DNA from: an uncultured Hyphomonadaceae bacterium
GTDB lineage: Bacteria > Pseudomonadota > Alphaproteobacteria > Caulobacterales > Maricaulaceae
Assembly: GCA_913058335.1 (NCBI GenBank)
Contig: CAJXPX010000003.1
Coordinates: 62,001 to 126,000, forward strand
DNA: 64,000 bases
Direction: 5' to 3'
The translations under genes and the position numbers were made by a program. Below, in pieces: positions 19,045-26,786 of this stretch; within the stretch, counting starts at the first letter, position 1; each line of letters begins with the position of its first letter. The notes beneath the pieces are model-generated. The model was given only the letters and a program-made list of their open reading frames with translations. It was not told the DNA's origin and ran no database searches.

Positions 19045-19845
19045 ATGTTCCGGCATATACCGGATTGGCTGTTTTACGGCGTGGTTCTGGCTCTCATTTA
19101 TATTGCGGCCCTACTGGTCAATAAAAATGTCGAGGCCCCGCCCCCGCCGCCAGAGCTTGGCCCGCTTCTGCCCAGTGAAAGTCCGCGCGACGAGCAGGTT
19201 CTAACACAAATTGACATTCCTCGTTCGGGATCCGGTACAGCCTTTGCCATTGATGATGAGGGTAGCTGGCTGACCGCACGGCACGTTGTGGATAGCTGCA
19301 CTGAGGTTGCCCTCAAAGTGGGGCACAACCGGATTATTTCGGCCCAAGCCGAAGTCTATCAGAAACATGATTTGGCGAAGCTCACTACGAAATGGTCCCG
19401 GACGCCTCTTCCGCATGATGTAAATTCTCAGCGACATGTCGGAGAATCTGGTTTTTTCATTGGATTTCCGCAAGGACGCCCGGGGGAAGTTGTTGGAAAT
19501 CTGATATCCCGAAGCCGGATGTTGGTCCGAGGTCGGTATAGCTCTGATGAATCAGTGCTAGCATGGGCGGAGATTGGGCGAACCAGCGGGTTGAACGGGT
19601 CTCTCGGCGGACTATCCGGCGCACCGGTGCTTGATAAAGATGGAGAAATCATAGGAGTCGTCACCGCAGAAAACCCGCGGCGGGGCCGAATTTATACGGT
19701 AGCGCCCCGGGCGCTCCTACCATTTTTCAGTGACCCATCAGGCGAAGCTGAACCCCTTGATAAAGAAAGTTATGGGTTACAAGCTGACCAATTAAGGCGC
19801 TCCCGCCGAATTGCCCAAGTGTTTTGTCTAGTTGAACAGTCATAA
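19045..19845 (+). CDS. Membrane-anchored trypsin-like serine protease
   Basis: 266 residues. One N-terminal membrane helix (about 8-25) is followed by a Pro-rich linker (EAPPPPPELGP) and a trypsin-fold domain with an apparent complete triad: His80 (LTARHVVDSC), Asp109 (QKHDLAKL) and Ser191 (LGGLSGAPVL). SGSGTAFAID before the histidine is typical of HtrA-like folds, but no PDZ domain follows. The active domain should face the periplasm. Second gene of the DUF350/protease/extensin/TerB-like operon. Confidence 0.85.
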   Translation: MFRHIPDWLFYGVVLALIYIAALLVNKNVEAPPPPPELGPLLPSESPRDEQVLTQIDIPRSGSGTAFAIDDEGSWLTARHVVDSCTEVALKVGHNRIISAQAEVYQKHDLAKLTTKWSRTPLPHDVNSQRHVGESGFFIGFPQGRPGEVVGNLISRSRMLVRGRYSSDESVLAWAEIGRTSGLNGSLGGLSGAPVLDKDGEIIGVVTAENPRRGRIYTVAPRALLPFFSDPSGEAEPLDKESYGLQADQLRRSRRIAQVFCLVEQS

Positions 19846-19866
19846 ATCACACTTTAAAAACATCTT

Positions 19867-20592
19867 ATGAGCGGTTGGAAAGGACCTTTAATTTGGATAG
19901 CAACAACCGCAATTTTTGCTGGCGGCGCCTATCTGGCCGATAAACATATTCCAGGCGAACATCTGCCTTGGAAAGAATTAGATACATCCCGGCCTTTAGG
20001 AAAAGCGACCAAATCGCAAATTCTCCGCTTGGCGCTTTCTCCGCCAGAAGTCTGCATGGATTTAGCCCGGGATACCGACGGATTCGAAACTATTCCAGCA
20101 GAACCAAAATCAGGCCCTTCATCAGGCGACGGCAAAGGTGTGTGCGGATGGGATGTGGCCAGGATCGTTTATGGCCAAGACGATATAGTTCTCGCGCCGG
20201 GGGAAGCTAATATGAAATGTCCGCTCTCTGTGTCCACCTATCTTTGGACACGAGAAATTGACCGACTTGCTCAGGATAGATACGGAGAAGGCTTGGCTAA
20301 GATGCACCATATGGGGACTTATTCCTGCCGACGTCAGAACGGTAATAATTCAGGCCGCTGGAGCCAACATGCCTATGGTAATGCCTGGGATGTTGCGAGT
20401 TTCGAATTGACCGACGGGCACTTGGTTAGTGTGCAGAGTAAATGGAATTCGGATGACGGAGATGCAGAGTTTTTACGCGATATTCGAAGCGCGGCTTGTA
20501 AAGGTTTCAATGTCACACTCAGCCCCGATTATAATAGAGCCCACTATGACCACTTCCATGTCGATATGGGGCCTGCTACAGCCTGTCGGTAA
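19867..20592 (+). CDS. Extensin-like family zinc peptidase, membrane-anchored
   Basis: 241 residues with an N-terminal membrane helix (about 8-24) and an extensin-like C-terminal domain related to M15 D-Ala-D-Ala peptidases. Likely zinc ligands are His168 and Asp175 in SQHAYGNAWDVASF and a His in HYDHFHVD (226-233). Paired cysteines (Cys63/Cys93, Cys118/Cys154, Cys211/Cys240 as possibilities) fit a disulfide-rich periplasmic enzyme. Peptidoglycan is the expected target by homology to M15 enzymes. It follows the protease gene by 21 bases. Confidence 0.88.
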   Translation: MSGWKGPLIWIATTAIFAGGAYLADKHIPGEHLPWKELDTSRPLGKATKSQILRLALSPPEVCMDLARDTDGFETIPAEPKSGPSSGDGKGVCGWDVARIVYGQDDIVLAPGEANMKCPLSVSTYLWTREIDRLAQDRYGEGLAKMHHMGTYSCRRQNGNNSGRWSQHAYGNAWDVASFELTDGHLVSVQSKWNSDDGDAEFLRDIRSAACKGFNVTLSPDYNRAHYDHFHVDMGPATACR

Positions 20593-20619
20593 AGGGATTG
20601 CCGTTACAAGGAGAGCGCC

Positions 20620-21144
20620 ATGCATCTCATTGGAATACTGACGACGATTGCGATTGCCATCTTCTGGATAAGCCGTGCCGTTAGGGGGTCGCGTGATATT
20701 GCTGACGCAGCGCGTCGCTTTAAAAACCGCCCGCGCCAGGATAATTTCCGGAAACGTCAAGGAAAGTCTGGATATAGTCTCGTGGAAACACCTGTTGAAG
20801 CGGCGACAGTCCTGATGATTTCAACAGCGAAGCTGGACACACTTGGTGGAGTCAGCGAAGCCGAAATTGCGGCAATTACATTACAACTTGAAAACTACAT
20901 GCAGCTTAATACTGACACAGCAGACAGACTCTATCAGCAAATGTATAACCTCACGCAAAGTAGTACCCTGCCGGAAAAAGCCCTCTTTCCTATGGTTGAT
21001 ATATTAAAGACGTCCATTGAGCGGGACGAAGCGGTAGAGCTGTCTCAAATGATGAATCGGGTTGCGAGTTGCGAGACGCCGGCCACGGCAGAACAAAAAG
21101 AATTTATCAGACGTTTTAACGAACGTATGAACCTTGTACATTAA
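20620..21144 (+). CDS. Membrane-anchored TerB-like protein of unknown function
   Basis: 174 residues: one N-terminal membrane segment (MHLIGILTTIAIAIFWIS), a basic linker (RRFKNRPRQDNFRKRQGK), then an all-helical domain from about 57 with PVEAATVLMISTAKLDTLGG, VSEAEIAAITLQLENYM and KALFPMVDILKTSIERDEAV, the arrangement of TerB/DjlA-type helical domains. AAGGAG lies before the ATG. It is the last gene of the four-gene operon; its stop overlaps that of the convergent CDF gene by four bases. Confidence 0.65.
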   Translation: MHLIGILTTIAIAIFWISRAVRGSRDIADAARRFKNRPRQDNFRKRQGKSGYSLVETPVEAATVLMISTAKLDTLGGVSEAEIAAITLQLENYMQLNTDTADRLYQQMYNLTQSSTLPEKALFPMVDILKTSIERDEAVELSQMMNRVASCETPATAEQKEFIRRFNERMNLVH

Positions 21145-22112
21145 GTCTCCATTAGTGTGTTTTCCGACCTCCGCATCACTTGAATTGTAACGTGCTCGAC
21201 CTCAAACTTCTCTTTCAACCGCAATTTAATCGCCTGTCTAATCGGATCGATCCGGGTTTCAGGGCCAACAAATGCTTCAAGTGTCAGCATGGGCCTCTCC
21301 GGAGTAATCGACCAAGCATGGATGTGCTCAACCGCTAAAATGTCCGGAATATGAACCAGCAAATCTTCAATTATCGCGCGTCTGTCGATATGTTTGGGAG
21401 CGGCTTCCAAAAGAATATACGCGCTATCTTTCACTAACGTCCAGCCACTGCGAAGAATAATAAGGGCGACAAAGACAGACAATATAGGATCAATGGGTGT
21501 CCACCCTGTCTGAAAAATAACAATAGCAGCGATTATGGCGGCGACCGATCCCAAAAGATCACCCAAAACGTGCAGGACAGCCCCTCTTATGTTCAGATTA
21601 TGCTGATCAGCGCCTTGTAAAATCCAAAAAACCAGTAAATTCACTATAAGTCCGGCAATAGCGACATAGAGCATAGGCCCCGCCAACACTTCCCCGGGCG
21701 TATTTAGCCGTTCAATCGCTTCTTTCACGATTAAGACCGCGACGACAAAAAGTGTCAGACCATTTACGAAAGCTGTAAGAATCGAAAATCGGTCAAAACC
21801 GAAAGTATGTCGCCAATTCGCCGGGCGTTTGGCAATTGTAAATGCTGTCCATGCCATTCCCAAGGCTGCGAAATCGGTGAGCATATGCCCCGCATCCGCC
21901 AAGAGAGCGAGAGATCCTGAGATATACCCCCCCACAACTTCGACCACCATAAATAAACCGGTCAGTAAAGCGGCTAACCCAACCCGGTTGCGGTTTGTTT
22001 CATCGACTTTGGGGGCATGGGAATGATCGTGGCCATGGGAATGGGCGTGATCTTGAGATTGCGAGTGGTTATGCTCTCTATCCCCATGGTTTTTATCGTG
22101 ATTTGAACTCAT
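21141..22112 (-). CDS. Cation diffusion facilitator, zinc-exporting type
   Basis: 323 residues. The N-terminal 32 residues are His-rich (DHAHSHGHDHSHAP), probably cytoplasmic metal binding. Six membrane helices follow with the transport-site motifs LADAGHMLTD (His76, Asp80) and AVLHVLGDLLGS, and a C-terminal cytoplasmic domain beginning near LLEAAPKHIDRRAI. The HxxxD/HxxxD pattern is that of Zn/Cd/Co exporters such as CzcD and ZitB. It is convergent with the operon ending at 21144. Confidence 0.92.
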   Translation of the reverse strand: MSSNHDKNHGDREHNHSQSQDHAHSHGHDHSHAPKVDETNRNRVGLAALLTGLFMVVEVVGGYISGSLALLADAGHMLTDFAALGMAWTAFTIAKRPANWRHTFGFDRFSILTAFVNGLTLFVVAVLIVKEAIERLNTPGEVLAGPMLYVAIAGLIVNLLVFWILQGADQHNLNIRGAVLHVLGDLLGSVAAIIAAIVIFQTGWTPIDPILSVFVALIILRSGWTLVKDSAYILLEAAPKHIDRRAIIEDLLVHIPDILAVEHIHAWSITPERPMLTLEAFVGPETRIDPIRQAIKLRLKEKFEVEHVTIQVMRRSENTLMET

Positions 22113-22214
22113 ATATTTAGATAAGACGTGTCCCTTATCTTTTGCAACCGCTTTAAGCCGATATTAGCCCTTTGCGTCTATCAAGCCGAAACGAATTCAT
22201 TAAAGATATAAGAT

Positions 22215-23336
22215 GTGACAAAAACAGGATTTAAAATATCAATCTTTATAGCAGATGAACTGCCTGCATCGGTCTTCTCTGCATGGCAGGTATTGCGTAA
22301 TTCCAACCCGCGACTCTATTCTCCTTACTTCCATCCAGATTACACTAAAACGATCGCAGCTCTTGTCGATAACGTCAAAATTGCTGTCGCGGAAGACGAA
22401 AGCGGCATTGTAGCTATCTTGCCGTTCCAAGGAGAACGCTTTGCCCGTCCGGTAGGCGCTCCGATGACTGATTATCATGGTTTAATCTGCCGCCCAGAAT
22501 GTGAACTTACAATTGGTGACATGTTAAAAAACAGTTCTGTGGGCGTCTTTCATTATAGCGCTTTGGTCGAAAACCGCATGCATAATTCTGAGAAAACGAA
22601 GCAAGGAGCCATGATTTATTTCCCGGAGGGGGCCGAAGCCTGGAAAAAAGCGCAAAGCAGCTCTTACACCCGTCACTTAAAAGATTTGCGGCGGCGAACT
22701 CGCAAAAGCGATGACCAAATCGGTCCTAGCCGATTTGAGTTCAGAAGCCAGAACCCGGATTTATTTGAAACGCTATTCAAATGGAAGATAGCGCAATATG
22801 AGCGCAGCGGTTTTTACAATATTTTTGGAACGGATTGGACATCCAGACTTCTGTATTCCCTTTGGGAACGACCCATGAGCGCGGAGCTGAGGTTGGATAT
22901 GCACGCCCTTTACATCGGCGACAGGCTGGCCGCGATTGATACGGGTCTGACCGATGGAATTACCTATCATAGCTGGATCGTCGCCTATGATCCCACATTA
23001 GGGATCTACTCCCCCGGAGCAAGGCTCCTAAACGCCATTTTGGATAAATCAGATGATTTAGGTTATGAACGACTTGACTTAGGAGTCGGGATAGATGCGT
23101 TTAAACGTCATTATGCCACCGAGGACGTAACAACCTCTTCAGGGTTTACTCCGATATCCGGACCTGCCGCTGCCTTGGCGCAAGTCTATGATGCAGCCGA
23201 GAAACTTGGGCAAAAAAAATTGGCCGACGCGCCTGGGAAACTTCGCCGTCGCTATGCACAAATTGCTGCTTGCGAAGACACAATGGCAGGACGGGCAAAA
23301 GCTATTTTCAGTTCAATGGCAAATTACCGACTATAA
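22215..23336 (+). CDS. GNAT/FemAB-like acyltransferase (BioF2-like/CelD type)
   Basis: 373 residues. The start is a GTG at 22215, directly after an out-of-frame ATG-TGA, with only a weak AAGATATAAG upstream; no in-frame ATG occurs until residue 83. The fold is suggested by SPYFHPDYTKTIAAL, DDEDGIVAILPFQ-like ESGIVAILPFQGERF, LKDLRRRTRKSDDQIG, RLDMHALYIGDRLAAIDTGL and YDPTLGIYSPGARLLNAILD, the pattern of acetyltransferases linked with surface polysaccharide synthesis. No glycosyltransferase genes adjoin it, so the substrate is unknown. Confidence 0.75.
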   Translation: MTKTGFKISIFIADELPASVFSAWQVLRNSNPRLYSPYFHPDYTKTIAALVDNVKIAVAEDESGIVAILPFQGERFARPVGAPMTDYHGLICRPECELTIGDMLKNSSVGVFHYSALVENRMHNSEKTKQGAMIYFPEGAEAWKKAQSSSYTRHLKDLRRRTRKSDDQIGPSRFEFRSQNPDLFETLFKWKIAQYERSGFYNIFGTDWTSRLLYSLWERPMSAELRLDMHALYIGDRLAAIDTGLTDGITYHSWIVAYDPTLGIYSPGARLLNAILDKSDDLGYERLDLGVGIDAFKRHYATEDVTTSSGFTPISGPAAALAQVYDAAEKLGQKKLADAPGKLRRRYAQIAACEDTMAGRAKAIFSSMANYRL

Positions 23337-23452
23337 GCCTGCTATACTACATCTTTTATTTGTCTGCCCTGCAAAACTATGGGGCCTAGCTCACTCGACT
23401 CACCCTAACTTCCCGTGCAGTATTGATAAATAAAACAATAGTGGGAAGCATT

Positions 23453-24907
23453 ATGGTCAGAATTGACCCGTCATCAAAATTAAATGGCAAATTCGATAAA
23501 CCCGGAGAGCTGGAATCTATTCTGTCTTCCCAGCGCAACGATTTTAACCACGACCCCTACCCAGATTGGACTGCCCGAAGGTCGAAGATTGAAAAATTGA
23601 GAGACTCTGTTTTTGCTTCCGAGGACGCATTCATAAAAGCGATCTCGGAAGATTTTGGTCACCGCGCCGTCGAAGAAACCATGATTGCAGAATTTTTAGT
23701 GTTGAAAGGCGGTTTTTCTCACGCGCTAAAACATACGCCGAAATGGATGAAAACCCGCAGAGTCTCTACCGCCCTTCCCTATTGGCCTGCAAAAAACACT
23801 ATAGTCCCTCAACCTTTAGGCGTTGTCGGTATTATCAGTCCGTGGAATTACCCGCTTCAACTTGCGGTAATGCCGTTAATCGGGGCCCTGGGCGCAGGCA
23901 ATCGAGCTATGCTCAAACCAAGCGAATATACTCCAAAATTCTCCGCCCTTTTAAAGAATGTGATCTCTCATCATTTTTCTGATGAAGAAATTTATGTCGC
24001 GACGGGGGGCGTGGATGTCGCGTCCGCTTTTTCCGAATTGCCTTTTGATCATTTGGTATTCACCGGATCGACCCGTGTCGGCCGGAAAGTTGCTCAGGCC
24101 GCCGCTAAAAATTTGACCCCTGTGACCTTAGAGCTAGGCGGAAAATCTCCGGTAATTATTGATAAAAGCGCAAAGTTGGATTTGGTCATCCCGAGATTGG
24201 TCAACGCGAAACTCCTTAACGCCGGACAAACCTGCGTGGCACCGGATTACGTCTTAATGCCGCAAAATGATATAGAGGCTTTCTCCCGCGCTGTTTTGAA
24301 GCAAGCAGAGAAAATGTATCCAAGGTTTGCGGGGAATGACGACTTCACATCTATAATTGCTGATTCCCACTATGCCCGCCTCCAAGACCTTTTGGAGGAC
24401 GCCGAAAATAAAGGGGCAAAAATTACCGTGGCGGGTAATGATAACAAACAACAGTTAGCAAAAGAACGCCGCGTCCCCCTGACTATCGTGACAAACACCA
24501 CGCCAGAGATGAAAATCATGCAGGAAGAAATTTTCGGCCCGCTGCTGCCGATTGTGGCCTCTGAAACGCTTAAGGAAAGTCTGCAATATGTGCAGGCGCA
24601 AGAGCGCCCTCTAGCGCTTTATTGGTTTGGCGAAGATTCTGAAAAGAAAGATAAAGTTCTAAAAACCTCGCATTCCGGCGGCGTTTGCATAAACGAAGCC
24701 GCATGGCATGTCGTCCAGGATGACCTTCCCTTTGGCGGTGTCGGGCCGTCCGGCATGGGAGCCTATCACGGCGAGTATGGCTTTGAGAGCTTTTCCCATT
24801 TAAAAGGTGTTTTTCATCAAAGTCGTTTTAGTCAGGGCAAAACTTTACATCCGCCCTATACAGTCAAAACACATAAAATGATGAGCTTGATGAGAAAAAT
24901 TCTTTGA
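23453..24907 (+). CDS. NAD(P)-dependent aldehyde dehydrogenase, coniferyl-aldehyde dehydrogenase type
   Basis: 484 residues from ATG 23453, preceded by GGGAAG; a TTG 30 bases upstream is in frame but lacks a site. Domains: Rossmann motif LGVVGIISPWNYPLQLAVMP, VFTGSTRVGRKVAQ, catalytic glutamate in LELGGKSPVI, catalytic cysteine in NAGQTCVAPDYVLM, then EEIFGPLLPI and the C-terminal oligomerisation segment. The Cys-Val-Ala-Pro-Asp-Tyr pattern places it in the class 3/coniferyl group. Its stop overlaps the ATG of the GMC oxidoreductase (TGATG), so the pair probably oxidises an alcohol to acid in two steps. Confidence 0.9.
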   Translation: MVRIDPSSKLNGKFDKPGELESILSSQRNDFNHDPYPDWTARRSKIEKLRDSVFASEDAFIKAISEDFGHRAVEETMIAEFLVLKGGFSHALKHTPKWMKTRRVSTALPYWPAKNTIVPQPLGVVGIISPWNYPLQLAVMPLIGALGAGNRAMLKPSEYTPKFSALLKNVISHHFSDEEIYVATGGVDVASAFSELPFDHLVFTGSTRVGRKVAQAAAKNLTPVTLELGGKSPVIIDKSAKLDLVIPRLVNAKLLNAGQTCVAPDYVLMPQNDIEAFSRAVLKQAEKMYPRFAGNDDFTSIIADSHYARLQDLLEDAENKGAKITVAGNDNKQQLAKERRVPLTIVTNTTPEMKIMQEEIFGPLLPIVASETLKESLQYVQAQERPLALYWFGEDSEKKDKVLKTSHSGGVCINEAAWHVVQDDLPFGGVGPSGMGAYHGEYGFESFSHLKGVFHQSRFSQGKTLHPPYTVKTHKMMSLMRKIL

Positions 24908-26520
24908 TGGAGACGGAGTTTGACTATCTTATTGTTGGCGCGGGATCTGCCGGAGCCACGCTTGCAGCGCGGTTAAGCGAAGACAAAACTGTCTCCGTTT
25001 GCCTCATTGAGGCCGGCCCCAGTCATAAACATTTCTCTGTCTCGACGCCTGGACTTCTGCTCCTCAATATGGTGTCGAAAAAAAGGAATTGGGCATTTGA
25101 AACTGTTCCTCAAAAGGGTCTAAATGGCCGCAGAGGCTATCAACCCCGCGGGAAAATGCTCGGCGGGTCTTCCGGCTCCAATGCCATGATTTACATTCGA
25201 GGAAACAAGGCCGATTACGATCATTGGGCGTCGCTTGGAAATAAGGGGTGGTCTTATGAAGAGATCCTACCCTTTTTTAAAAAATCTGAACATTATGAAG
25301 GCGGCGAAAGTGAATATCACGGCATAGGCGGACCATTAAACGTCACATACAAAAAAGAGGCATCCCCTCTCAATCAGAGATTTATTGAGGCAGCCCAGAG
25401 CCTTCAAATTCCCCATCGCGAAGATTTTAATTCCGAGCATCAAGAAGGAGTCGGACTTTTTGATATCACGCAAAAGCGCGGCAAACGTTGGTCTGCGGCC
25501 AATGCCTATCTCGACCCCGCAATAGACCGAGAAAACCTAACAATAATAACTGAGTGCATAGCGGAAAGAATCATATTCAAAAAGAAACAAGCTACTGGGG
25601 TGCAAATCCGAACCAAATCTAACCAAACAATCCTGCTCGCGCGTCGGGAAGTCATTGTCTCTGCTGGAGCGTTTGGCTCCCCCCACCTCCTACTCCTGTC
25701 GGGGATTGGCGCCCCCGAAAAACTCCTGCCTCATGGTATTAAAATTCAGCATACCCTTCCTGGTGTAGGTGAAAACCTGCACGATCATGTAGACTGGATT
25801 GCAAATTATAGAGGCAAGCGATCGCTTCACAAGGAGACAGTTGGATTTTCTCTGTCAGGTGCAGCCAATATGATCGGGGAAACATTAAAGTACCGCAAAG
25901 ACGGGACAGGGATGTTTTCCTCTAATATCGCTGAATCCGGAGCCTTTCTCTATCTTGATCGTGAGGAGCCCTCACCGGACATACAGCTTCATTTTATAAT
26001 TTCGATTGTCGATGATCATGGGCGGAAGCTCCATTGGGGACACGGTTTTTCGGTTCATGTCTGCCTTTTACGTCCGAAAAGCAGGGGGAGTGTAAATCTC
26101 GCCAGCTCTAAACCCTCTGACGCCCCCCTGATTGATCCAGCGTTTCTCGCAGATGATCGAGATATGGAAAAGCTTTATCAGGGGGCGCGCCTTACGCAGA
26201 GGCTGCTGCAAACCCCCGCTTTTGACAGCATCAGAGGAAAGCCATTTTACGGCACGGCAGAACAAGATGAAGCGCGCTTGAAACAAGACATTCGAAACCG
26301 CGCGGATACGATCTACCATCCGGTCGGCACCTGCAAAATGGGTTCAGATAAAATGGCTGTGGTGGATGAGCGGCTCCGGGTTCACGGTCTTAAGGGCCTC
26401 CGTGTCATAGACGCCTCCATCATGCCGCAAGTCATTTCCGGTAATACCAATGCGCCAACGATAATGATCGGAGAAAAAGGCGCGCAGATGATTAAAGAGG
26501 ATTGGTCCGGAGCCGAATAA
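24907..26520 (+). CDS. GMC-family FAD-dependent alcohol/choline oxidoreductase
   Basis: 537 residues. FAD motif LIVGAGSAGATLAARLSED at the N-terminus, PRGKMLGGSSGSNAMIYIRG (GMC signature 1), SAGAFGSPHLLLLSGIG (signature 2), and the catalytic C-terminal region YHPVGTCKMG with VISGNTNAPTIMIGEKGA, a His/Asn pair as in choline dehydrogenase-like enzymes. It overlaps the aldehyde dehydrogenase gene by one base. The substrate is an alcohol of unknown type. The stop lies in the terminator of the convergent tRNA-Val. Confidence 0.92.
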   Translation: METEFDYLIVGAGSAGATLAARLSEDKTVSVCLIEAGPSHKHFSVSTPGLLLLNMVSKKRNWAFETVPQKGLNGRRGYQPRGKMLGGSSGSNAMIYIRGNKADYDHWASLGNKGWSYEEILPFFKKSEHYEGGESEYHGIGGPLNVTYKKEASPLNQRFIEAAQSLQIPHREDFNSEHQEGVGLFDITQKRGKRWSAANAYLDPAIDRENLTIITECIAERIIFKKKQATGVQIRTKSNQTILLARREVIVSAGAFGSPHLLLLSGIGAPEKLLPHGIKIQHTLPGVGENLHDHVDWIANYRGKRSLHKETVGFSLSGAANMIGETLKYRKDGTGMFSSNIAESGAFLYLDREEPSPDIQLHFIISIVDDHGRKLHWGHGFSVHVCLLRPKSRGSVNLASSKPSDAPLIDPAFLADDRDMEKLYQGARLTQRLLQTPAFDSIRGKPFYGTAEQDEARLKQDIRNRADTIYHPVGTCKMGSDKMAVVDERLRVHGLKGLRVIDASIMPQVISGNTNAPTIMIGEKGAQMIKEDWSGAE

Positions 26521-26544
26521 AAAATCGCGCCTTAATGGCGCGAT
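26515..26544 (-). terminator. Intrinsic terminator of tRNA-Val, overlapping the GMC stop codon
   Basis: On the minus strand an 8-bp stem ATCGCGCC/GGCGCGAT with a 5-base loop (26524-26544) is followed by a run of T residues (the A-run around 26519-26524). It starts at the CCA end of tRNA-Val and runs into the stop of the convergent GMC gene. Confidence 0.8.
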
Positions 26545-26618
26545 GGTGGGCGATACTGGGATTGAACCAGTGACCCCTACAATGTCAATGTAGTGCTCTC
26601 CCGCTGAGCTAATCGCCC
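26544..26618 (-). tRNA. tRNA-Val (anticodon GAC)
   Basis: On the minus strand: acceptor GGGCGAT, D-arm TAGCTCAGCGGGAGAGC, anticodon stem-loop CTACA-TTGACAT-TGTAG (anticodon GAC, reading GTC/GTT), T-arm CACTGGTTCAATCCCAGT, acceptor ATCGCCC, discriminator A and encoded CCA; 75 bases in total. Confidence 0.97.
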
Positions 26619-26786
26619 GTCCCATTCGACGTCAATAACATGCAAAGCATGTCATCGGGAAGCGGGTCTATAGGCGAGGCAGCTATGCTAATCAAGGGTG
26701 AAAACGCCTCCTCTGCAGATGTGTCTCGTCCCCCGCGCTGCCATCGCTAGCTTGCAGTGACAATGGCAAGAGCCTAAGCGATAATT

